Origin: Puniceicoccaceae bacterium
GTDB taxonomy: Bacteria; Verrucomicrobiota; Verrucomicrobiia; Opitutales; JAFGAQ01
Length of the DNA: 64,000 nucleotides
Assembly (NCBI GenBank): GCA_040224245.1
Contig: JBEGIR010000032.1
Location: 41,101 to 105,100, forward strand
Direction: 5' to 3'
The number at the start of each line of letters is the position of its first letter. Positions within the stretch are counted from its first letter, which is position 1. Below the pieces are notes generated by a model, which was not told where the DNA came from, did not search any database, and was given only the letters and a program-made list of their open reading frames with translations. Shown one piece after another: positions 44,511-53,249 of this stretch. The position numbers and the translations under genes are program-made.

Positions 44511-44783
44511 ATGACAGTCATCACTGCAACAAACGCGAAAAACAATTTTGGCGAACTGCTCGAGGCCACGCAGAAGGCACCGGTTGAGATCTCGAAGAAA
44601 GGACGCACGGTCGCGGTGGTGCTCTCAGCAGAAGCTTTTCGACAGATGCAGGCAAAGGCAGAGGGTATCTCGGAGCGACCGTCGATCGATGGTATTCTTG
44701 GCTGGATAGAGCGGCATCCGGCAGAAGCGCAAGCACTGGACGAAACGGACTACCACCAGCACCTCGAAGAAAAATTTGCGTGA
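44511..44783 (+). CDS. Phd/YefM-family antitoxin
   Basis: 90 residues from ATG 44511 (ATG 44493 adds six). The Phd DNA-binding fold is evident in TVITATNAKNNFGELLEATQKAPVEISKKGRTVAVVLSAEAFRQM. The C-terminal ~35 residues (SIDGILGWIERHPAEAQALD...) would wrap the toxin. Its stop overlaps the toxin start by four bases (GTGA), as expected for a coupled pair. Neutralises the PIN toxin that follows and, with it, probably represses the operon through the upstream palindrome. Confidence 0.88.
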   Translation: MTVITATNAKNNFGELLEATQKAPVEISKKGRTVAVVLSAEAFRQMQAKAEGISERPSIDGILGWIERHPAEAQALDETDYHQHLEEKFA

Positions 44784-45193
44784 AGATTTTCTGGGATGCG
44801 AATGTGCTGGTTGATCTGGTCGATCAAGCGAGACCTGGACATGCAGATGCGGTCAAGTTGCTGAAGCAAACTCAGAAGATCGCTGCCACGAATCTTTGCG
44901 CCTGGCATTCACTCTCGATTCTGAGCTATCTCTGCACAAAGAAGTTCGGAAAAGCAGCAGCGGATGAGATGATCCAGGAACTGCTGAAAGTCTTCTCAAT
45001 TCCTGCAACAGGGAGCAAAGAAGCGCAGCGCGCGTTTGCTTACAATGCTTTCGACTATGAGGATGCCCTCCAGATTTCGTCTGCTGTGGCAGGTTTTTCC
45101 GATTATGTGGTCACACGCGATGCCAAAGGTTTCAGGCAAAGTCCGATTGCAGTCGTGTCGCCAAAGAAAATTGTTTCAAAGCTTAGTAAGTAA
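44780..45193 (+). CDS. PIN-domain ribonuclease toxin (VapC-like)
   Basis: 137 residues starting at GTG 44780. The PIN fold is seen in KIFWDANVLVDLVD (first catalytic Asp), FDYEDALQISSAVAGFSDYVVTRDAKGF (two more acidic positions, and the TRD motif), and PIAVVSPKKI. These Asp residues coordinate Mg2+ in PIN RNases; VapC toxins cut tRNA or rRNA. Paired here with a Phd-type antitoxin rather than the more usual VapB, a known combination. No damage is visible. The region around it is rich in repeats and a broken hsdR gene, suggesting gain by transfer. Confidence 0.88.
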   Translation: MKIFWDANVLVDLVDQARPGHADAVKLLKQTQKIAATNLCAWHSLSILSYLCTKKFGKAAADEMIQELLKVFSIPATGSKEAQRAFAYNAFDYEDALQISSAVAGFSDYVVTRDAKGFRQSPIAVVSPKKIVSKLSK

Positions 45194-45233
45194 TGAAACT
45201 TGAAGTTTGTTGATCGGGTTTTGGTCGAAAGAA

Positions 45234-45563
45234 ATGAGCGCAAAAAATACGTCCATTCACAACGAAATCGTGCTCGAAGAGCATCTGGTGCAGAACCTGT
45301 GCTTTGGCTTGGAGTTTCTAGAAAGAGTTCCTGAGGACTTAGACCGCCGGCTGGCACTCGACACGGAAGCGCTGAGTGACTTTATCCAGCAGACCCAAGC
45401 AACCGAAAGGGAAAACTGGGTCAAAGGGAAAACGTTTGAGCATTTGCCACATGCACCTCGATTTTCAGCCCCATCGATAAGCGCTTTCAATCCGTGCGTT
45501 CTTGCACTCCCAGGTATTCCAGATCACCGAACTCAACTCTGGATTTCAGCAATCCCCTTCTGA
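45234..45563 (+). pseudogene. N-terminal remnant of type I restriction subunit HsdR
   Basis: From ATG 45234 the first ~65 codons look like the start of an HsdR-type endonuclease: IHNEIVLEEHLVQNL, then ERVPEDLDRRLALDTEALSDFIQQTQATEREN, which follows the family's 'E..I..HL....W' and 'YDR.LALDTE....IQ.TQ...W' pattern. Homology then fades near 45440, and the frame ends at 45563 after about 110 codons instead of the ~1000 expected. No hsdM or hsdS is present. It overlaps the end of the convergent hypothetical gene. I regard it as a truncated relic; call is from pattern memory only. Confidence 0.55.
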
Positions 45564-46560
45564 GAGATTTTGAGTCCGAACCGATGACTCTGCTCGCTGC
45601 GAGTGCCATGGATCGGAGTTCTTCATCAAAATTCCTCCGGTTCGCGCGAATGCTGAATCGGGTCGTCCAAAGCATTTTTTTTTCCTTCGCTTTCCATATT
45701 TTCTGGAAATCGTATGCCTGAAGGATCACAAAATAGCGGGGAGCTTCGATTTCCCTCACGACGTCCAGATTGGAGTCCCTGAATCGGTAGTCATACTGCG
45801 TGAGATTCCATGCCCGCATCACTGCGTCTTGATAACCCAACAGTTGGGCGTGGTTCCAAATCACCTGTCGACGGTCATCGTCAACCATTTGCTGCAACAC
45901 TAGCCCCACTTCCATTCGCCCCGGATCAAACGCAGCCGCCGAAAGCTCTGCAGATGAATCCTGCAATTCTCCACTTTCGTCTTCAACACTGCCATCACCG
46001 GTCGCCAACGACATTCCATCGAATGCGTTCACAACGTTCTCGACACCCATGTTTGAGGTTGCATGCCGAAACGGGGTCGTTTTTCCCCAGTGCACCACGA
46101 TGAGCAGATCGGTTGCCTCTACACTGGGAGTTGGAGCGTAATCCGCCTCCCACAGCGCTTCAGCGAGCACATTGCCAATCTCGAGAAACGACAGTCGGGT
46201 CAACGATTCATCGCGACCAGAGTTGTCCAAGCACACTCCTTTTGCAAACGCATAGGTTTCCCGCTCATATCGCCCCGACGGTAAAAGCCTGCGCTCGTAT
46301 GTGGGGCTGGTTTCGGAATATGCGCTGGTCAAGGGGTCCGATCCATGTGCATGGTCGAACAAGCCTATCGTGCACAAGCACAGGAGGAAGGTCGGGAAAT
46401 CAATCAATTCCGTTTTTATGAGGATCAACGATGGAGTCTTGAACGGTAAGAGGATACTCCCATTCCGGACAAAAATAAAGCATTCCCGAAACTTCGGAAC
46501 ACTATTTCCGCTTTGAACTTTCGGGTGATCCGAACACCCCCAAGCCAATTCGCTGTCCAT
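45487..46560 (-). CDS. Verrucomicrobial exported protein of unknown function
   Basis: 357 residues. The N-terminal ~45 residues are odd; a hydrophobic stretch (FPTFLLCLCTIGLFDHAHG, about 53-72) looks like a signal peptide, so the true start may be a TTG or GTG near it. Typical pieces are ETYAFAKGVCLDNSG, LSFLEIGNVLAEALWEADYAPT, DLLIVVHWGKTTPF and VILQAYDFQKIW. They resemble a paralogous secreted family that I have seen in Opitutales, without known function. It overlaps the hsdR remnant at its 3' end. Confidence in the family link is low, but coding potential is good. Confidence 0.6.
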   Translation of the reverse strand: MDSELAWGCSDHPKVQSGNSVPKFRECFIFVRNGSILLPFKTPSLILIKTELIDFPTFLLCLCTIGLFDHAHGSDPLTSAYSETSPTYERRLLPSGRYERETYAFAKGVCLDNSGRDESLTRLSFLEIGNVLAEALWEADYAPTPSVEATDLLIVVHWGKTTPFRHATSNMGVENVVNAFDGMSLATGDGSVEDESGELQDSSAELSAAAFDPGRMEVGLVLQQMVDDDRRQVIWNHAQLLGYQDAVMRAWNLTQYDYRFRDSNLDVVREIEAPRYFVILQAYDFQKIWKAKEKKMLWTTRFSIRANRRNFDEELRSMALAASRVIGSDSKSLRRGLLKSRVEFGDLEYLGVQERTD

Positions 46561-46580
46561 GGCTTAAAGGAAAAGGGTCC

Positions 46581-46705
46581 CATGCGAATGATTATTTGAG
46601 ATCCTGAATCCAGGATTCGAAAAAACACCGCTCGGCAGATGCCGAACTCAAAACGCTCCAATCCATCGGAGTTGCAAAACCCCGACCTGTTGGACTCAAG
46701 ATCCC
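46581..46705. repeat. Dispersed repeat, copy B (partner at 16148-16372)
   Basis: Shares CATGCGAATGATT, TGAGAT, CTGAATCCAGGATT, AAACAC and later ATCCATCGGAG, TGCAA and AACCCCGAC with copy A, but lacks A's middle ~100 bases. It abuts and slightly enters the 3' end of metR (last 10 bases), so insertion may have altered the C terminus of that protein or provided its terminator. Confidence 0.7.
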
Positions 46706-47604
46706 GCTTCGTTTTTCCACAAGGTCCGTGCGAGCTTCAGAAATGCGCTGATATAGTCCACCTCGGCATCGGCTGCCCGAATCCCCAAAAAGATCTGCTT
46801 GGCCACACCGCTGTGACCCAATCGGATGGGAACGATGTCGAACTTTGGGATGCTTTCTTCCACAAACCAGCGCGGCAGTGCTCCGACGCCACGACCACTG
46901 GCGATCATCTGAAGCATGATGTCGGTGGTTTCGATAATTTTGTGGCGCTTGGGAACGACTCCGGCGGGAGTGAGAAACTGGTTGAAAATATCGAGGCGGT
47001 CGATGCTGACGGGATAGGTGATGAGCACCTCCTGGGTGAGATCCTCGGGCTGGATGCAGGGACGTGTTTGAAGAGGATGATTTCGTGCCACAACCAACAC
47101 TTGTTCGTAGTCAAAAACAGGCTCAAAACTGAGTTCTTCTTTAAAGACGGGATCGGGAGTGACCAACAAGTCGATTTCGTGCCCGACCAACGCTCCGATT
47201 CCACCAAATTGAAATTCCTGTTTTACATCCAAATCAACTGAGGGCCATTGCGCCAGGTAGGGCTTGGCCATCTTCAGCAGCCATTGGTAACAGGGGTGGC
47301 ATTCCATCCCGATGCGCAGCGTTCCCCTTTCGCCCCGCGCAAACTGCAGCAGATTTGACTCGGCCAGCGTAAACTGTTGGTGCAAGCGGTTTGCCACGGT
47401 GAGCAAGTATTCACCCGCTTGAGTTGGGACCAGGCGGCGACCCTCCCGGTACCAGATTCTGACTCCAAGCTGATCCTCCAATTTGCGAATGCTATGACTC
47501 AAAGCGGATTGGGTGAGGTGCAGCTTTTCAGCAGCGGCGGTCAGAGAGCCATACTTCTCAACCGAGCGAATGATTTCGAGATGAATGCGTTCGAGAATTT
47601 GCAT
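46696..47604 (-). CDS. metR: MetR-like LysR-family transcriptional activator
   Basis: 302 residues from ATG 47604; ATG 47619 would add five. The HTH (SLTAAAEKLHLTQSALSHSIRKLEDQLG) is standard LysR. The effector domain matches MetR closely: RIGMECHPCYQWLLKMAKPYLAQWP, FDYEQVLVVARNHPL, LITYPVSIDRLDIFNQFLTPAGV and GRGVGALPRWFVEES. MetR activates metE and metF with homocysteine as co-effector. It lies divergent to metE with 110 bases between the starts, the usual arrangement. Its last bases coincide with repeat B. Confidence 0.93.
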   Translation of the reverse strand: MQILERIHLEIIRSVEKYGSLTAAAEKLHLTQSALSHSIRKLEDQLGVRIWYREGRRLVPTQAGEYLLTVANRLHQQFTLAESNLLQFARGERGTLRIGMECHPCYQWLLKMAKPYLAQWPSVDLDVKQEFQFGGIGALVGHEIDLLVTPDPVFKEELSFEPVFDYEQVLVVARNHPLQTRPCIQPEDLTQEVLITYPVSIDRLDIFNQFLTPAGVVPKRHKIIETTDIMLQMIASGRGVGALPRWFVEESIPKFDIVPIRLGHSGVAKQIFLGIRAADAEVDYISAFLKLARTLWKNEAGS

Positions 47605-47653
47605 CGTAACTTTTCCCATGAGCCAGAATCATGGATATGTGAATTTATACCAT

Positions 47654-47682
47654 TTTACTTCATGGATACAAGTGGATAGAAT
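47654..47682 (+). promoter_or_regulatory. Candidate metE promoter and MetR-binding region
   Basis: TTTACT (47654-47659) and TAGAAT (47677-47682) are separated by 17 bases, giving a good sigma70-type promoter about 33 bases ahead of the metE ATG. ATGGATA is repeated at 47631-47637 and 47662-47668, with TATACCAT at 47646-47653 as a near-inverted copy. These could be MetR sites. They do not match the TGAA-N5-TTCA consensus of enteric MetR, so the assignment is tentative. Confidence 0.45.
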
Positions 47683-47714
47683 GCGTAATCCGTAAAAATC
47701 CAGAAAACATCAAA

Positions 47715-50039
47715 ATGGTGAAGATCCACAACTTGGGCTACCCACGCATGGGAGCAAAACGAGAACTGAAATTTGCGCTGGAGCGTTATTGGAAGGGCGA
47801 ATCCACGCTGGCAGACTTGAAGCAGACAGGAGCTGAGCTGCGTCACCGCCACTGGCGAGACCAGTCCATGCTCGATTTTGTTCCGGTTGGGGATTTTTCG
47901 TTTTACGATCATGTCCTGGACATGAGCTTTACCTTGGGGAATTTGCCCGAGCGGGTGAGCGGATTTTCGGGTGATGCATTGGACAACTCCTTCAGAGTCG
48001 CGCGGGGTCGTTCTGCCAATACTGCCATCGCAGAGTCTGAATCATGCGGATGCGGTGCGGTGGCAGCAGGTGAAATGACAAAATGGCTGGATACCAATTA
48101 TCACTACATTGTTCCTGAGTTTACGGCCAAAACGCGTTTTGAACTCGATCCTTCGCGTTTGCTGGAGCAAATCCAGGAGGCCCAAGAACAGGGTCACACG
48201 CCAAAACCCGTGTTGCTGGGACCTGTTTCCTATCTTGCCCTTGGAAAATCGAAAGATGGTTCCCATAAACTGCAGCTGCTCCCGGAATTGCTCCATACTT
48301 ACAAGGAATTGCTGGAAGCGTTATCCCGGCAGAACATCGAATGGGTGCAGATCGATGAACCGATTTTGGTAACGGATTTGGATGCAGCATGGGTGGATGC
48401 CCTGCAAACCGCGTATCAAGAATTCTCCGCTTGTCGCATCAAACTTCTGCTGACCTGTTATTTTGGCCAACTCCGGGAAAACCTGACTGTGGTTGCGCAA
48501 TTACCGGTATCAGGGGTGCATCTGGATGCCGTAAATGCATGGGATGAAGTGGAAACCTTGATCGATTCCCTGCCCCAAGACAGGATTGTCTCGCTCGGCA
48601 TCATCAACGGACGCAATGTCTGGAAGTCGGATCTGGTCGCCATACTCGATGGCTTGGAACCGTTGGCAAAACGGCTCAAAGATCGCCTCTGGCTGGCTCC
48701 ATCGTGCTCCTTGCTCCACGTACCGGTAGACTTGGAATCCGAAGAAAAGCTGGACCCGGAAATCCGTTCCTGGTTGGCATTTGCGAAGCAAAAACTCGTC
48801 GAACTGGAAATCCTCAGAAAAGCCTTGAATGAAGGCCGTGAGAGCGTTCGTGAGGCGCTGCGGGAAAATGCAGCTGCAATGGATTCCCGCAGAAACTCCA
48901 GTCGGGTTCACCAGGCGGGAGTTCAAGAAGCACTCAAAACCATCTCTCCGGAACTCGGACAGCGAAAGAGCCACTATGCCATACGCGCCGAGTTACAATC
49001 TGCACGCCTCCAGCTTCCGCGTTTTCCAACGACGACGATTGGGTCGTTTCCGCAAACCCAAAGCATTCGCAATGTTCGCAGTCAGTATAAAAAAGGAAAG
49101 CTGGATGAAGCACTTTACACCGAAGCCATGCGCCATGAGATTGCCCAGTGTGTGAAGGCGCAGGAGTCTTTGGGACTGGATGTTCTGGTGCATGGAGAAC
49201 CTGAGCGCAACGACATGGTTGAGTATTTCGGGGAACAACTCAACGGCTATGCATTCACCGAATTTGGCTGGGTGCAAAGTTACGGTTCCCGCTGTGTGAA
49301 GCCTCCTATCCTATTTGGAGACATCTCCCGGCCCAAAGCCATGACCGTGGATTGGATGACCTACGCACAGTCACTCACCTCAAAACCGATGAAAGGCATG
49401 CTGACGGGACCCGTCACCCTGCTGAACTGGTCCTTTGTCAGAGACGACCAACCCAGATCAACCACCTGCAAACAGCTTGCACTTGCGATTCGCGAAGAGG
49501 TCTTGGATCTTGAAAGAGTCGGCATTGCGATTGTGCAAATTGACGAAGCTGCCCTGCGTGAAGGATTGCCGCTGCGGCGATCCCAATGGCAGGAATACCT
49601 CGACTGGGCCGTGGAGTCCTTTCGCATTACTGCAAACGGGGTGGCGGACGAGACTCAAATCCACACGCACATGTGTTATTCCGAGTTCAATGACATCATC
49701 GCATCCATTGCTGCGATGGACGCAGATGTCATCACCATCGAAACCTCCCGTTCTGACATGGAATTGCTGGATGTATTTGACGACTTCCAATACCCAAACG
49801 CAATTGGGCCGGGGGTATACGATATTCACACGCCCAATATTCCAACTGTTGAATCCATTGTGAACCTGATGGAAAAAGCTGCCAGCCGTATTCCTTCCGA
49901 GCGACTTTGGGTAAACCCGGATTGTGGTCTGAAAACCCGGCAGTGGAAAGAAGTCATTCCATCGTTGACTCACATGGTGGATGCGGCCCGGAAGCTACGC
50001 GAATCTGCCTTGGTAAATGCTTTTGAATCCCAGTTCTAA
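47715..50039 (+). CDS. metE: Cobalamin-independent methionine synthase MetE
   Basis: 774 residues, full length. It transfers a methyl group from 5-methyltetrahydropteroyl-triglutamate to homocysteine, forming methionine. The N-terminal barrel starts [25 protein letters not shown]. The catalytic C-terminal barrel has [10 protein letters not shown], the zinc-binding His and Cys of [11 protein letters not shown], a Glu ligand in [15 protein letters not shown], and the last Cys in [13 protein letters not shown]. All four zinc ligands are present. No cobalamin riboswitch or SAM riboswitch was recognised upstream; control is expected through divergent metR. metF begins four bases after the stop. 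Confidence 0.97.
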   Translation: MVKIHNLGYPRMGAKRELKFALERYWKGESTLADLKQTGAELRHRHWRDQSMLDFVPVGDFSFYDHVLDMSFTLGNLPERVSGFSGDALDNSFRVARGRSANTAIAESESCGCGAVAAGEMTKWLDTNYHYIVPEFTAKTRFELDPSRLLEQIQEAQEQGHTPKPVLLGPVSYLALGKSKDGSHKLQLLPELLHTYKELLEALSRQNIEWVQIDEPILVTDLDAAWVDALQTAYQEFSACRIKLLLTCYFGQLRENLTVVAQLPVSGVHLDAVNAWDEVETLIDSLPQDRIVSLGIINGRNVWKSDLVAILDGLEPLAKRLKDRLWLAPSCSLLHVPVDLESEEKLDPEIRSWLAFAKQKLVELEILRKALNEGRESVREALRENAAAMDSRRNSSRVHQAGVQEALKTISPELGQRKSHYAIRAELQSARLQLPRFPTTTIGSFPQTQSIRNVRSQYKKGKLDEALYTEAMRHEIAQCVKAQESLGLDVLVHGEPERNDMVEYFGEQLNGYAFTEFGWVQSYGSRCVKPPILFGDISRPKAMTVDWMTYAQSLTSKPMKGMLTGPVTLLNWSFVRDDQPRSTTCKQLALAIREEVLDLERVGIAIVQIDEAALREGLPLRRSQWQEYLDWAVESFRITANGVADETQIHTHMCYSEFNDIIASIAAMDADVITIETSRSDMELLDVFDDFQYPNAIGPGVYDIHTPNIPTVESIVNLMEKAASRIPSERLWVNPDCGLKTRQWKEVIPSLTHMVDAARKLRESALVNAFESQF

Positions 50040-50043
50040 AATC

Positions 50044-51006
50044 ATGAATGCAACAATACCAGTGATGCACATGCGCGATATCCTTTCGACAAATGGCACG
50101 CTATTTTCATTTGAGTTTTTCCCACCCAAATCGGAACGGGCGGCCGCATCGCTCTATCAGACCATCTCCGAGCTGCAACCCTACGAACCTGCATTCGTCA
50201 GTGTGACCTATGGAGCAGGAGGAACGACTCGTGAAGCGACGCTCGGACTCGTTCTTCGGCTGGCACAGGAGACAAACCTGAACACCATTCCGCACCTTAC
50301 CTGCGTCGGTCATACCCAAAAGGACATCGAAGTGCTTCTCGAGAAATATGCCGAAGCAGGGGTGAACAATCTACTGGCACTGCGCGGTGATTTCCCCAAA
50401 GGGACTCACATTTCCGCTGCGGGAGAGTTCCCTTATGCCGCCGATCTGGTGGCGTTTATCCGCCGATTTTCAGAACGACATGGGCATGATTTCGGGATTG
50501 GTGTTGCTGGGTTTCCCGAAGGACACCCTGAAACTCCCAATCGCTTACGCGAAATGGACCATCTCAAGGCCAAGGTCGATGCGGGAGCGGACTATATCTG
50601 CACGCAGCTGTTCTTTGAAAATGCAGACTTTTATGATTTTCAGGGTCGCTGCGAACTCGCGGGTATCGATGTTCCAATTCTGGCTGGCATCATGCCTGTG
50701 ACGAGTCTGAACGGGTTAAAGCGCATGGCAGAACTGGCCGGAGGAAGCCGTATCCCGGCAAGGTTGCTGCGAGCACTCTCACGTACAAATGGCGATGAAT
50801 CCCGTATTCGTCACGTTGGCATTCATCATGCAACTACCCAGTGTGCCGACCTGATCCATCAAGGTGCGAAGGGAATCCATTTCTACACCCTCAACCAATC
50901 GACTGCGACATTGGAGGTTTTTCGCGGACTCGGACTCAAACGGGAAACCGACATCGAGCTTCAAAGTGGATCTTCCAGGATTTCCAACAATCGCGAAGAC
51001 ACATAG
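50044..51006 (+). CDS. metF: 5,10-methylenetetrahydrofolate reductase MetF
   Basis: 320 residues from ATG 50044, four bases after the metE stop; an ATG at 50017 inside metE is less likely. A FAD-dependent TIM barrel that supplies the methyl-folate used by MetE. Motifs: FSFEFFPPKSERA, VSVTYGAGGTTRE, IPHLTCVGHT, LLALRGDFPKG and ADYICTQLFFEN, which agree with the family including the FAD-contacting regions. The metE-metF operon with divergent metR makes a coherent methionine synthesis unit. Its 3' end overlaps the convergent fic gene by 46 bases. Confidence 0.95.
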   Translation: MNATIPVMHMRDILSTNGTLFSFEFFPPKSERAAASLYQTISELQPYEPAFVSVTYGAGGTTREATLGLVLRLAQETNLNTIPHLTCVGHTQKDIEVLLEKYAEAGVNNLLALRGDFPKGTHISAAGEFPYAADLVAFIRRFSERHGHDFGIGVAGFPEGHPETPNRLREMDHLKAKVDAGADYICTQLFFENADFYDFQGRCELAGIDVPILAGIMPVTSLNGLKRMAELAGGSRIPARLLRALSRTNGDESRIRHVGIHHATTQCADLIHQGAKGIHFYTLNQSTATLEVFRGLGLKRETDIELQSGSSRISNNREDT

Positions 51007-52100
51007 ACGCGGTCACGCTGACGATCATCCACGGGAATCAGGATATCCTCACTCTGAAGGACTTGGATCGCTTTGGAAGCTGTGTTGTATGCAACTTCCA
51101 GAGCGGACTGTACCTTGCGAGCCGTGAGGTAAGGATTGGTCGCGATCAGATCCAGAATGCGTGGCAAAATCACAGGTCGTTTCCCGTGCAGCTGGTTCCT
51201 CCACTCATCCAGCTGTGCATTGATCAACTGACTGCGCTTCATCGCATCTCCGGCTTGATGTTCCACCGCATTGAGGAAAAACAAGAACCATTGCTTCCAG
51301 TCCCCATTTTCACTCACCTCCCGCAAACACTGGTAATACTGAGTCCGATTCGCTTCAAAGGAAGCACTCAGGTATAAAAAAGGTCCGTCCATGATGCCGC
51401 GCTCAATGAGCAGCAGGGTGATCAACAAACGCCCTATACGGCCATTTCCGTCCAGAAACGGGTGAATGGTCTCAAACTGGTAGTGAATCAGGGCAGCATG
51501 CAGCAAAACTGGCAAATCGCCTTCATGCACATAGCGCTCCCATTCGTTCAAACAGTCCTGCAAGTGTTGGGGTGGCGGAGGCACAAAGGAAGCGTTTTTT
51601 ATGCTACACCCAAGAGGTCCGATCCAGTTTTGAATCGTTCGAAATTTGCCAGGATGCGCATGATCCCCCCGCACGCCTTGCATCAGGATTTCATGTAACT
51701 CCAGAATCAGGCGTTTCGAGATCGGCAGTGCATGCACCCGTTCGAGACCATACTCAAGCGCCTGCACATAGTTGTTCACTTCCCGTATGTCATCCGGGCT
51801 GCGTTCCACTTTCGCCCCTGCTTCCACCGCAAGAATTTCTCCCAATGTTGCCTGAGTGCCTTCAATTTTGGATGAATACACTGCCTCCCGCCGAGCATAG
51901 GGCCTGATCAAGACATGCGGGTTTGGCAATCGTTTCGCCTCACCCGTCAATTTACCGATCTCAATATCTGCCCGGGAAAGGGCAGAGACCAAGGCGACAT
52001 CCCATTCGATCTTGGGAGGCAGCGGATCCGGGTGAAAGGCAAAACCTCCCTCTTCAATCGCCTTCCATTCACCCGTTGCTGTACGTCCTGCCTGTTTCAT
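50961..52100 (-). CDS. Fic-domain AMPylase with C-terminal winged helix
   Basis: 379 residues. The Fic active site is intact: HPFLDGNGRIGR at 213-224 matches HPFx(D/E)GNGRxGR, with the catalytic His. An inhibitory helix motif (S/T)xxxE(G/N) is at 76-81 (SSKIEG), so it is a self-inhibited class II Fic. Fic enzymes transfer AMP from ATP to target hydroxyls, though some act otherwise. The last ~80 residues (KRPVILPRILDLIATNPYLTARKVQSAL...) form a winged-helix DNA-binding domain. Two matching palindromes lie upstream within 72 bases of its start, consistent with autoregulation. The gene overlaps metF convergently by 46 bases. Confidence 0.92.
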   Translation of the reverse strand: MKQAGRTATGEWKAIEEGGFAFHPDPLPPKIEWDVALVSALSRADIEIGKLTGEAKRLPNPHVLIRPYARREAVYSSKIEGTQATLGEILAVEAGAKVERSPDDIREVNNYVQALEYGLERVHALPISKRLILELHEILMQGVRGDHAHPGKFRTIQNWIGPLGCSIKNASFVPPPPQHLQDCLNEWERYVHEGDLPVLLHAALIHYQFETIHPFLDGNGRIGRLLITLLLIERGIMDGPFLYLSASFEANRTQYYQCLREVSENGDWKQWFLFFLNAVEHQAGDAMKRSQLINAQLDEWRNQLHGKRPVILPRILDLIATNPYLTARKVQSALEVAYNTASKAIQVLQSEDILIPVDDRQRDRVYVSSRLLEILEDPL

Positions 52101-52104
52101 TTTG

Positions 52105-52129
52105 TGAAATAATCCGCAATCTTATTTCA
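52105..52129. promoter_or_regulatory. Operator palindrome 1 upstream of fic
   Basis: TGAAATAA, 9-base spacer, TTATTTCA: a perfect 8-bp inverted repeat five bases from the fic start codon. A partial third half-site (TTTCA) overlaps the start itself at 52096-52100. Geometry is the same as palindrome 2. Confidence 0.8.
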
Positions 52130-52141
52130 TTTATGTCAACT

Positions 52142-52172
52142 TTTTGAAATAACAACCCCACTTATTTCAAAA
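52142..52172. promoter_or_regulatory. Operator palindrome 2 upstream of fic
   Basis: TTTTGAAATAA, 9-base spacer, TTATTTCAAAA: a perfect 11-bp inverted repeat. It has the same core and spacer length as palindrome 1, with their centres 40 bases apart, about four helical turns. This suggests co-operative binding by a dimeric regulator, most likely the Fic protein's own winged helix. It also lies about 120 bases upstream of the DUF6922 gene, so it could control both directions. Confidence 0.8.
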
Positions 52173-52292
52173 TGGGAGAGCCGTACGACCCATATACAGT
52201 TGAAATGCACATCCATTAACTCAAGCCCGGAGATTCCCTGGGTAAAGGAATTCCCCTTGAACTGCCACCGGATTCGAATAACATTCCTCCAC

Positions 52293-52589
52293 ATGGAATC
52301 CGGACAGGAATTTATCGCGAAACTCCCGTCCCATTTGCTTTGGGATGTCGATCCAGCGTCCCTCGATGCTGACCAACATGCGGCATTCCTGATTCGTCGA
52401 ATCATGGACCGTGGAGATTCGGAAGAAGTCCGCCAAGCTTGGTCTTACTATGGCGCCCAACGGGTACGCGATGCGCTGGTTCAGGCTCCGGCATTGAACC
52501 GCAAGACCCTCAGCTTTTTTGCCAATCAGTTCCAAATCCCCAGTAATACCTTTCGCGCCTGGCAACAACCCCTTCACTGGGATTCATGA
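52293..52589 (+). CDS. DUF6922-type partner of AbiEii nucleotidyltransferase
   Basis: 98 residues from ATG 52293; an earlier ATG at 52200 adds 31 residues with little coding character. The conserved core is LPSHLLWDVDPASLDADQHAAFLIRRIMDRGDSEEVRQAWSYYGAQRVRDAL, the pattern of the DUF6922 family, where WDVD and RRV/IMDRG are typical. Such proteins sit directly before nucleotidyltransferase toxins and may be their antitoxin or substrate adapter. Its stop overlaps the next start (ATGA). Function is inferred from the partner. Confidence 0.75.
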   Translation: MESGQEFIAKLPSHLLWDVDPASLDADQHAAFLIRRIMDRGDSEEVRQAWSYYGAQRVRDALVQAPALNRKTLSFFANQFQIPSNTFRAWQQPLHWDS

Positions 52590-53194
52590 ACCTGCATACC
52601 GAAGCCGTCCCTGAACCATTGTGGAATCTCTTGCAGGAACTGATGAAAGATCCTCACTTGAGCGACTTCACTCTCGTTGGAGGCACAGCCTTGGCCTTGC
52701 ATTACGGACATCGACAATCCGTCGACATCGATTTATTCTGTGATCATTCGTTTGATCCATCGAAACTGGGTCTATCGCTAACAGAACACTTTCAACTGGT
52801 TCACACTTCCATCGAATCCAATTCGGTTTCGGGTGTGATCAACGGCATCAAGATCGACTTCATGGCGCACCGTTATGCAATGATTGCACCCATCCTGGAA
52901 CAGGACAGTATTCGCCTGTGTTCGGTCGAGGACATCGCCGCCATGAAACTCAACGCCATTGCCAATCGTGGCAGCAAAAAGGACTTCTGGGATCTCTTTG
53001 AACTCATGCAGCATTTTGAACGCTCGCAATTGCTCGGATTCTTTCAAGAGAAGTACCCCAAGGCAAACCTCTGGACCGTCGAAAAATCACTATCGTGGTT
53101 TGAAGATGCTGACCTTGATCCCGATCCTCGCTGTTTGAAAGGTTACACCTGGGCGAAAATTCGTTCAGCGATTTCCGAGTGGAATCGCCTATGA
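52586..53194 (+). CDS. AbiEii/DUF1814-family nucleotidyltransferase (toxin-like)
   Basis: 202 residues. The nucleotidyltransferase core is present: FTLVGGTALALHYGHRQSVDIDLF (GGT-ALA at about 32-37, DID metal site at about 47-49) and a later basic/acidic site, AAMKLNAIANRGSKKDFWDLFELM. AbiEii toxins use NTPs to modify tRNA or proteins in type IV-like abortive-infection/toxin-antitoxin systems. It overlaps the DUF6922 gene by four bases. Divergent fic and the palindromes between them suggest that the whole set is one regulated island. Length (about 200) is the short form of the family. Confidence 0.88.
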   Translation: MNLHTEAVPEPLWNLLQELMKDPHLSDFTLVGGTALALHYGHRQSVDIDLFCDHSFDPSKLGLSLTEHFQLVHTSIESNSVSGVINGIKIDFMAHRYAMIAPILEQDSIRLCSVEDIAAMKLNAIANRGSKKDFWDLFELMQHFERSQLLGFFQEKYPKANLWTVEKSLSWFEDADLDPDPRCLKGYTWAKIRSAISEWNRL

Positions 53195-53249
53195 TCGAGT
53201 CAAGGCCGAGGTGTGCTCCCAGATACTGAAATTAAAATCCGCTTCTCGC

